DNA from: CAZKCK01 sp964552325
Lineage (GTDB): Bacteria > Bacteroidota > Bacteroidia > Bacteroidales > TTA-H9
Assembly: GCA_964552325.1 (NCBI GenBank)
Contig: CAZKHA010000125.1
Span: forward strand, 1-10,057
Length of the DNA: 10,057 bases
Direction of reading: 5' to 3'
Positions 1 through 4,907 of the stretch are shown one piece after another. Below the pieces are notes generated by a model. The model made no database searches, was not told the origin of the DNA, and worked only from the letters and a program-made list of their open reading frames with translations. Each line of letters opens with the position of its first letter. Position 1 is the first letter of the stretch. A program made the position numbers and the translations under genes.

Positions 1-7
1 ACCCACC

Positions 8-36
8 AAAAACAGCGAAGAGCTTTTTTGTTTTTT
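8..36 (+). terminator. Possible intrinsic terminator of an off-window gene
   Basis: A short hairpin can be drawn: AAAAA plus AGC (with one bulged C at 13) pairing with GCT plus TTTTT around the loop GAAGA (17-21), followed after one G by a run of six T (31-36). This fits a rho-independent terminator for a + strand gene ending left of the window. The stem is weak and A/T-dominated, and the T-run overlaps the likely -33 region of the xth promoter, so the call is tentative. Confidence 0.3.
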
Positions 37-62
37 GGAGAAAGGCAAAATCCTTATTTTTG
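34..62 (+). promoter_or_regulatory. Bacteroidota-type promoter of xth
   Basis: TATTTTTG at 55-62 matches the Bacteroidota -7 element TAnnTTTG exactly. A TTTG at 34-37, 17 bp upstream, can serve as the -33 element. Only 15 nt separate the motif from the ATG at 78, so the transcript would have a very short leader. The motif covers the in-frame TTG at 60, which argues against that TTG as the start codon. Confidence 0.6.
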
Positions 63-77
63 TATAAATTATTTACC

Positions 78-842
78 ATGAAAATTGTAACCTATAATGT
101 GAATGGCATTCGATCAGCCCTGAGCAAAGGCTTGTTGCAGTGGATTGAAGCCACGCAGGCCGATGTGATATGTTTCCAAGAAACCAAGGCGCAGCCCGAG
201 CAAATCCCTGTATTGGAGTTTGAGGCACTTGGTTATCAGGGGTATTGGTTTTCGGCAAAGAAGAAAGGTTATAGCGGCGTAGGTATCCTGAGCCGGCGTA
301 AGCCCGATCAGGTGGTTTATGGCATGGGCAACCCGTTGTACGATGACGAGGGCAGGTTTATACGTGCCGATTTTGGCGAGGTCTCAGTGGTAAGCGTGTA
401 CCACCCTTCGGGAACCACAGGCGGCGAACGCCAAGATTTCAAGATGAAATGGCTCGACTTTTTTCTGGCTTATGTGATGGAGTTAAGGCAAACCAGGCCT
501 AACTTAATCCTTTCGGGCGATTACAATATTTGTCATAAACCCATTGACATCCATGATCCGATACGGAATGCCAAAAACAGCGGTTTCTTGCCCGAAGAGC
601 GTGAATGGATCACTAAGTTCCTTTACCATGGATTTGTGGATACCTTTCGGGTTTTCAACAATAAGGCACACCAATATACTTGGTGGAGTTTTCGAACAGC
701 GGCAAGGGAGCGGAATCTGGGTTGGCGTATTGATTATAATATGGTTACAGATACGCTGCAGGATAAGTTGATCCATGCCATGATACTGCCTGAAGCCTAC
801 CACAGCGACCATTGCCCATGTTTGTTGGAGATTGATTTTTGA
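78..842 (+). CDS. xth: Exodeoxyribonuclease III (AP endonuclease, Mg-dependent)
   Basis: A 254-residue protein of the exonuclease III / APE1 (endonuclease-exonuclease-phosphatase fold) family. It cuts DNA 5' of abasic sites and removes nucleotides from 3' ends in base excision repair, in the cytoplasm. All family landmarks are visible: MKIVTYNVNGIRSA with Asn7; CFQETK with the metal ligand Glu35; SVYHPSG with Tyr108; SGDYNI with Asp148 and Asn150; GWRIDY with Asp219; and the C-terminal SDH with Asp244 and catalytic His245. Length is normal for the family. The start is taken as ATG 78 because the protein then begins at the conserved MKIV and the upstream TTG at 60 lies inside the promoter. There is no Shine-Dalgarno sequence, which is usual in this phylum. 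The gene stands alone and converges on the DUF2461 gene. Confidence 0.95.
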   Translation: MKIVTYNVNGIRSALSKGLLQWIEATQADVICFQETKAQPEQIPVLEFEALGYQGYWFSAKKKGYSGVGILSRRKPDQVVYGMGNPLYDDEGRFIRADFGEVSVVSVYHPSGTTGGERQDFKMKWLDFFLAYVMELRQTRPNLILSGDYNICHKPIDIHDPIRNAKNSGFLPEEREWITKFLYHGFVDTFRVFNNKAHQYTWWSFRTAARERNLGWRIDYNMVTDTLQDKLIHAMILPEAYHSDHCPCLLEIDF

Positions 843-880
843 GGCTGGCCCGAAGCTTTATTTTGTTTGATCCAACTTAG

Positions 881-957
881 GGAAGGGGAGACTGAGAGAT
901 TGAGAAAAGGTGAGCAAAGAGTTGAAGTAAGAAGTAAGTAGTAGGTAGAAACTGAAA
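881..957. repeat. Purine-rich intergenic tract, weakly 7-bp periodic
   Basis: The + strand is almost free of cytosine here: only three C in 77 bases (892, 915, 952). The right part shows near-repeats spaced by seven, such as GAAGTAA at 924-930 and again at 931-937, then GTAGTAG and GTAGAAA. It lies just after xth and mirrors the pyrimidine-rich heptad array at 999-1110. No reading frame or RNA gene is apparent. Confidence 0.5.
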
Positions 958-998
958 AAATAAAACCTCCGAGTGTTTACACAAAGTATTTCAAACGC

Positions 999-1110
999 TC
1001 ATTAACCCTTAACCATCAATCTTTTACCTTGCCCCCTGCAACTTGCGCCCTGCACTCTTTCCCCTGAACCTTTTACCCTTTACCTTTCACCCTTCCCCCT
1101 GCAGCCCTTC
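999..1110. repeat. Degenerate heptanucleotide array, consensus CCYTKMA
   Basis: About sixteen tandem 7-bp units without register slips, such as CCCTTAA (1006), CCTTGCC (1027), CCCTGCA (1034, 1048, 1097), CCCTGAA (1062), CCCTTTA (1076) and CCTTTCA (1083). The phase is strict. From 1020 to 1110 six of the eight G residues (1031, 1038, 1045, 1052, 1066, 1101) fall in one position of the seven, and eight of the ten A residues (1026, 1040, 1054, 1068, 1075, 1082, 1089, 1103) fall in another. The array stops three bases short of the DUF2461 stop codon. Units differ too much for a recent slippage product. Function unknown; it sits between two convergent genes, where a terminator would be expected. 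Confidence 0.8.
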
Positions 1111-1113
1111 TTC

Positions 1114-1788
1114 CTATTGCGGTTTAAGGTCATCAACAGGTCCGTTCAGGTAGGCGCATAGCGGTTGCATGGCTTTGAAAGCCTCGGTGATATACTCGAA
1201 GAAATCAGCGGATGATGCAGCAGCGTCTGCTACCGAGTGGCCAACCACAAAGCTCTTGTTTTTAAGGATTTCGATTCCCTCAAAGCTGGCATCATACCCT
1301 TTTGGTGGGCGGGCGGTTCTTCCAAAATCACTCAAGCCCTGGTAATACTTTTTAAAATGGCTGTTATCTAAAATGGCGGCAAAGCTTGCATAGTTGTAGA
1401 AAATTTCTTGCCGTATGGCCTTAAGCACATCAGGGCCTGGCATGTAAATGCCGCCACCAATAAACGAAGCGCCAGGCTCTAAGTGTAGATAATACCCTGC
1501 ATGTATGCTCTTTTTGCCCCCGCGCGCAAAGAAAGTGCCCGTTTGGGTTTTGTAGGGTGTTTTGTCGGGACTGAACCGCGTATCACGGTTTATCCTGAAA
1601 ATACAATCCTTGTGGGTAAGCGGCCCTATGCTGGGGTCGAAGGATTGGATGGCTGGTATCAGCTTGTCGGCCAAGGCCTCCGTTTCTTTTTTGACTTGTT
1701 CGTACCATTTACGGTTTGCATTGAACCATTCGCGATGATTGTTTTCTTTAATCGCTGAATAAAAGTCGAAGATGTTTTGAATGTTCAT
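1114..1788 (-). CDS. DUF2461 domain-containing protein (TIGR02453 type)
   Basis: A 224-residue protein that fills the DUF2461 family length. Visible signatures are the N-terminal NNHREWFNANRKWYE (residues 16-30), the central IFRINRDTRFSPDKTPYK (63-80), and GYYLHLEP followed by FIGGGIYMPGPDVLKAIR (98-126). There is no signal peptide or membrane segment, so it is probably cytoplasmic. The biochemical role of this family is not established as far as I know, and I do not assign one. The ATG at 1788 gives the conserved family N-terminus. No Shine-Dalgarno sequence is present. A possible promoter lies 28 bp upstream. The gene converges on xth, and its stop codon TAG abuts the heptad repeat array. 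The amylase-family gene upstream ends 129 bp away on the same strand; co-transcription is possible but not shown. Confidence 0.85.
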   Translation of the reverse strand: MNIQNIFDFYSAIKENNHREWFNANRKWYEQVKKETEALADKLIPAIQSFDPSIGPLTHKDCIFRINRDTRFSPDKTPYKTQTGTFFARGGKKSIHAGYYLHLEPGASFIGGGIYMPGPDVLKAIRQEIFYNYASFAAILDNSHFKKYYQGLSDFGRTARPPKGYDASFEGIEILKNKSFVVGHSVADAAASSADFFEYITEAFKAMQPLCAYLNGPVDDLKPQ

Positions 1789-1816
1789 GATTAAAAATTT
1801 GTCAAGATTTGATGGC

Positions 1817-1847
1817 TAAAGATACTTAATAGCAATTGAAATGGCAA
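1817..1847 (-). promoter_or_regulatory. Possible promoter of the DUF2461 gene
   Basis: Read on the - strand, TATCTTTA (1824-1817) is one base off the Bacteroidota -7 consensus TAnnTTTG, and a TTG (1847-1845) lies 20 bp upstream in the -33 position. The motif ends 28 nt before the ATG. The rest of the 129-bp gap (1789-1917) holds an 11-bp palindrome TAAGAATCTTA at 1870-1880 and no convincing terminator. Confidence 0.35.
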
Positions 1848-1917
1848 CTTTTGTTGGGCGATACCGCATTAAGAATCTTAGGCCAAGCAGTGATAAAAGC
1901 GCAAAGGCAGCGATGTG

Positions 1918-3777
1918 TTACCGAACAGATTTTAAGATAACAGCCTGCAAAGGCTGAAGTTTAACGTTGCCTGAGGTATATTCTGTTCCTGAAAGTAAGT
2001 CAAGCCATTTGCCATTGGATTCCAGCTTGTATTCAGCTTCTGAATTGCCCATGTTAAAGGCAACCATTATAACGTCTTTTTCGTTAAAGCGTTTGTAAGC
2101 CAAGCTATTGTTGTCATAATTTATAAATTCTATGTTGCCTTGGCTTAGTACGGTGTTTTCTTTACGGATTTTTATCAGCTTTTGATAGAATTCAAAAAGC
2201 GCTTGGTTAAAGGCTACCGAGTCTTTATCAGATGGGCCGGGTTGAAAATTTCTGCGGGTCTCAGGCGCAAAGGTCAAATCCTTCCACCAAAGTGGTTTTC
2301 TACAGTCTGGGTCGTCAGATCCCCACATTCCCATTTCATCGCCATTCCATATTTGTGGTGCGCCAAGGCTGGTGAATTGATGGATCAGATAGAGTTTCAC
2401 CCTTTGATAGGTTTCGGGTTTTGGTTTGCCTGTAACATAGTTCGGGTCATCGCCGGGTTTTGCATTGTACTTGTATTTTCCCGGGTTTTCAAAACAGGTG
2501 AGCAGTCGTGGGCTATCGTGCGTTGCCGCCACGTTCATCATGCCCTTTTGGAAAGCTTCAGGGATTCGGCTCCATTGGAATAGTAAGCTGTCGGCCAGTT
2601 GTTTGCCGGTAATGGGTTGGTTTGTTGCGGCAAAAAAGCTGCGTGCCGGCCTATACACCTGGTAAAACATTACGGCATCAAAAATACTGTCGTTCACATA
2701 AGGTGCAGGGTTCATAAACATATCGGGCCATTTGATCCACCAGATTTCTCCAATTAAGTAAGCGTTTGGTTTAGTTGATTTTACTACTTGGTTAAATTCG
2801 CGCCAGAAGCCCATTGGAATTTGGTCGGCCACATCCAGCCGGTATCCGTCAATACCCTTGGCTGTGTCGCCGTTTGGGGCTAGCCAGCGTTTGCTTACTG
2901 CAAAAATATGTTGTTTTGCGTCCTCATTAATATTGCCTTCGTAAGGATACCCGCTTACGCGTTCACCTTTGATGTTCACCTTTTTAATTTCGGGCATGCT
3001 CATTACATTGGCCCAGCCATTGTAAGAAAATTCGTTTTGACTGGTTTCTTTGTTGTCGAAACTTTTCACGGCAAACCAATTGCTATAAGCTGAGTTTTCT
3101 TGGTTTTTTACCAGATCGCGCCATGCAGGGTGTGCCGTGCCTGTGTGGTTCCACGAATAATCGAGGATGATGCGCATGCCACGTTTATGTACTTCTTCAA
3201 TCAATTTCAGGAAAAGTTTATCGGCTGACGTCCATTTCCATGTTGCTGGATCGTTGATGTCTTCTGATGCAATCAGCTTTTCATCGCCCGCTGGGTCGGG
3301 CCCAAAGGTAACGTCCACATGGTTGTAATGACGCGCATCGTATTTGTGCAACGAAGCCGCATCGTTGATGGGATTGAGGTAAATGGCGTTGATGCCTAAT
3401 TCCGATAAATAGTCAAGTTTGTTGATAACTCCCTGTAAGTCGCCGCCAAACCTCCGGAGTTGAAGGATGTCAGTGAAGTTTTTGTTGTACATCTTCATCC
3501 AGGCTTGCTCTTTGGGCGTTGCCTGATACCAGTCCATGGTCCAAGTTGAAAGTTCCCAGTCTTGGGGCACTGTATAAGCACTGTCGTTGATAATTTGTTG
3601 TTTAGTGGGGTCGTTGCTGGTGTCGCCATTGCTAAAACGCTCCACAAAAATTTGATACCAAATGGCATTCGATGCCCAAGCGGGTGATGAGGATGGAACT
3701 GGTTTGTTGGGGTGCTGTTTGCATGAAGCCAATAGCAAGCACAGCATACAGGCAAAATAAACAACTTGGTTTTTCAT
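1918..3777 (-). CDS. Lipoprotein alpha-amylase-family glycoside hydrolase (GH13)
   Basis: A 619-residue secreted lipoprotein acting on alpha-glucans or maltooligosaccharides. The signal sequence has a hydrophobic core and lipobox LASC with Cys19. The mature protein opens with the GH13 start NAIWYQIFVERFSNGD (37-52), then FGGDLQGVINKLDYLSELG (110-128). The catalytic regions are all present: region I DYSWNH (206-211), region II GYRLDVA with nucleophile Asp315, region III LIGEIWW with acid/base Glu344, and region IV THDSPR with His420-Asp421. NGDEMGMWGSDDPDCRKPLW (478-497) resembles neopullulanase and cyclomaltodextrinase enzymes. A C-terminal beta domain follows (from about 540). The exact substrate and GH13 subfamily cannot be fixed from motifs. 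No acidic cluster follows Cys19, so outer-surface versus periplasmic location is unresolved. No SusC/SusD pair lies nearby. It is divergent from the S4-domain gene. Confidence 0.92.
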   Translation of the reverse strand: MKNQVVYFACMLCLLLASCKQHPNKPVPSSSPAWASNAIWYQIFVERFSNGDTSNDPTKQQIINDSAYTVPQDWELSTWTMDWYQATPKEQAWMKMYNKNFTDILQLRRFGGDLQGVINKLDYLSELGINAIYLNPINDAASLHKYDARHYNHVDVTFGPDPAGDEKLIASEDINDPATWKWTSADKLFLKLIEEVHKRGMRIILDYSWNHTGTAHPAWRDLVKNQENSAYSNWFAVKSFDNKETSQNEFSYNGWANVMSMPEIKKVNIKGERVSGYPYEGNINEDAKQHIFAVSKRWLAPNGDTAKGIDGYRLDVADQIPMGFWREFNQVVKSTKPNAYLIGEIWWIKWPDMFMNPAPYVNDSIFDAVMFYQVYRPARSFFAATNQPITGKQLADSLLFQWSRIPEAFQKGMMNVAATHDSPRLLTCFENPGKYKYNAKPGDDPNYVTGKPKPETYQRVKLYLIHQFTSLGAPQIWNGDEMGMWGSDDPDCRKPLWWKDLTFAPETRRNFQPGPSDKDSVAFNQALFEFYQKLIKIRKENTVLSQGNIEFINYDNNSLAYKRFNEKDVIMVAFNMGNSEAEYKLESNGKWLDLLSGTEYTSGNVKLQPLQAVILKSVR

Positions 3778-3799
3778 GGTGAATCATGTTAAATTTAGG

Positions 3800-3832
3800 C
3801 AAAAATACACTATAAATTGCACAGGAAAGCAA
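3800..3832 (-). promoter_or_regulatory. Bacteroidota-type promoter of the GH13 gene
   Basis: On the - strand TATTTTTG (3807-3800) matches TAnnTTTG exactly. A TTG (3832-3830) 22 bp upstream, or TTTG at 3836-3833, is the likely -33 element. The motif ends 22 nt before the ATG at 3777, giving a short leader with no Shine-Dalgarno sequence. Confidence 0.6.
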
Positions 3833-3865
3833 CAAAACGCTTCTTTTAAGGCCGAAAGAAGTAAG

Positions 3866-3873
3866 TATCTTTG
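3866..3873 (+). promoter_or_regulatory. Bacteroidota-type promoter of the S4-domain gene
   Basis: TATCTTTG at 3866-3873 is a perfect TAnnTTTG element on the + strand, 18 nt before the ATG at 3892. No clear -33 TTTG is seen; the T-rich stretch TTCTTTT at 3841-3847 is the only candidate. It is back to back with the GH13 promoter in the same 114-bp gap. A 12-bp inverted repeat, GCAAA-AA-TTTGC (3873-3884), overlaps its end and the likely transcription start. Confidence 0.55.
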
Positions 3874-3891
3874 CAAAAATTTGCCAAGGGT

Positions 3892-4107
3892 ATGATTAAA
3901 GAATTTCATTTAAAGGAACATGACTATATCCAGCTCAATCAACTGCTTAAACTCTTAGGATTGGTAGAAAGCGGTGGTGAAGCCAATGTACGTATTGACG
4001 GGGGCGAGGTTGTGGTGAATGGAAAGCTTGAGCACCGCCGCCGAAACAAGCTGAAAGCTGGAGACCAGGTTGAATATGGCAAAAATGTGATAAAGATTGT
4101 ACCTTAA
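3892..4107 (+). CDS. Small S4-domain RNA-binding protein (YbcJ/YaaA type)
   Basis: A 71-residue protein that is essentially one S4 RNA-binding domain of the YbcJ/YaaA group (COG2501 type). The family pattern is clear: YIQLNQLLKLLGLVESGGEA (residues 11-30), then RIDGGEVVVNGKLEHRRRNK and LKAGDQVEYG. The basic patch RRRNK fits nucleic-acid contact. E. coli YbcJ has about the same length and layout. Its exact RNA target is unknown to me; a ribosome- or RNA-associated cytoplasmic role is the usual expectation for the fold. ATG 3892 is chosen because the in-frame TTG at 3871 lies inside the TAnnTTTG promoter and the resulting start matches the family. There is no Shine-Dalgarno sequence. The stop codon overlaps that of the convergent gene at 4104. 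Confidence 0.88.
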   Translation: MIKEFHLKEHDYIQLNQLLKLLGLVESGGEANVRIDGGEVVVNGKLEHRRRNKLKAGDQVEYGKNVIKIVP

Positions 4108-4673
4108 GGTTTTTGAGCGGTTTTTCCGGTGGCGGCATTGTTGTCGCAAAGTATTAAGTCGAGCGCATCGGCAATGCCATCGCCGTTTAAGTCTTGGATT
4201 AAATAACCTTCTTCAAAAGTGTTGCACGAATTGGCAAGTAGTAGGATGTCGGTTTCATCAATATAATGATCTTGGTTGATATCGCCAGCATACAGGGCAA
4301 AAACGCCAGGTGCAACTTCTTTCTGGTTGTTGCCAAATGCTTTGGAAGATGCTGTGGTAAAATCGTATGTGAGTGAAGCGTTTGCAAAGTCCAAGGGCGT
4401 TGAGCTCCAGGTTTCTATATGGTTGCGGTGATTTATTGCCAGATAATAATTCCCCGAAATGTGTGCTGGTATCAGCAATGAGCTTTCTCCCTGTGTGTTG
4501 ATTTTGAATGTATTTGAGGTGTATAGGATAGGGTATGGGTAATAACTGCCCGCAACTTTTATGTTAATGTCGTCAGCTATACCTCCCAAAGTAACAGGTC
4601 CTAAGGCGTCATAAGCTTGTTGGTTTAAGCTATCGCCGTTAAACAAACCCTCCAGAAACAGTTTCAAGCTGAG
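4104..4673 (-). other. C-terminal module, copy B (beta domain plus dockerin-like loops)
   Basis: Residues 73-261 of the small secreted protein. They align along their whole length with the C-terminus of the beta-helix protein (7479-8060). Shared blocks in order are F(V/L)EGL, G(V/I)AD, ILYT, IPA, G(S/N)YYL, HRN, ET, AFGNN or AYGNN, YAGD, QDLNGDG and DALDLI-CDNN. The dockerin-like part is 4134-4286. Confidence 0.85.
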
Positions 4674-4889
4674 TTTGCAGTTGCCGGTACCCTGTTGATA
4701 ACCGCAGTTAAGATTAAGTGATTCTGTACTGTAATCGTCAATGGCTGTTTCGCCTATGGTAACTCCTAGCGTAAGCCCATCCATTGAAAAGAAATCACCT
4801 GCTGTTGATGTAACCGACGAAGAAACATTTTGTCCATTTGCGATTATGCATAGATGAAAAAGCGTTAAAAATATAATTTTAGCTTTCAT
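4104..4889 (-). CDS. Secreted protein with C-terminal dockerin-like module
   Basis: A 261-residue exported protein. Residues 1-19 form a signal peptide with cleavage probably before Gln20. Residues 21-67 (SSSVTSTAGDFF ... SLNLNCGYQQG) resemble a short N-terminal module seen in Bacteroidota secreted proteins, where it usually precedes a type IX sorting domain; none is recognised here. Residues 73-199 (LSLKLFLEGLFNG to VFALYAG) form a beta-rich domain shared with the beta-helix protein at 7479. Residues 203-253 carry two EF-hand-like loops, DINQDHYIDETD and DLNGDGIADALD, as in dockerins. Loop 1 has His where dockerins have Gly. The start lies 18 bp after the S74 gene stop, so the two are almost surely one transcript. 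The function is unknown; calcium binding and cell-surface assembly are inferences. Confidence 0.85.
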   Translation of the reverse strand: MKAKIIFLTLFHLCIIANGQNVSSSVTSTAGDFFSMDGLTLGVTIGETAIDDYSTESLNLNCGYQQGTGNCKLSLKLFLEGLFNGDSLNQQAYDALGPVTLGGIADDINIKVAGSYYPYPILYTSNTFKINTQGESSLLIPAHISGNYYLAINHRNHIETWSSTPLDFANASLTYDFTTASSKAFGNNQKEVAPGVFALYAGDINQDHYIDETDILLLANSCNTFEEGYLIQDLNGDGIADALDLILCDNNAATGKTAQKP

Positions 4890-4907
4890 AATTATAGTTT
4901 ATTGCTT

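Noticed and set aside
504..812. 102-codon open frame on the - strand opposite xth
   Set aside because: It lies wholly opposite a clear exonuclease III gene with intact catalytic residues. The product has no recognisable domain.
999..1110. CRISPR array in the repeat-rich gap
   Set aside because: Units are 7 bp, contiguous and degenerate, without spacers; no cas genes are present.
1850..1917. Intrinsic terminator after the GH13 gene
   Set aside because: Only an 11-bp palindrome (1870-1880) without a following T-run is present; no GC-rich stem could be drawn.
2182..2583. 133-codon open frame on the + strand opposite the GH13 gene
   Set aside because: Antisense shadow of a gene with all catalytic regions intact; no recognisable family and no promoter.
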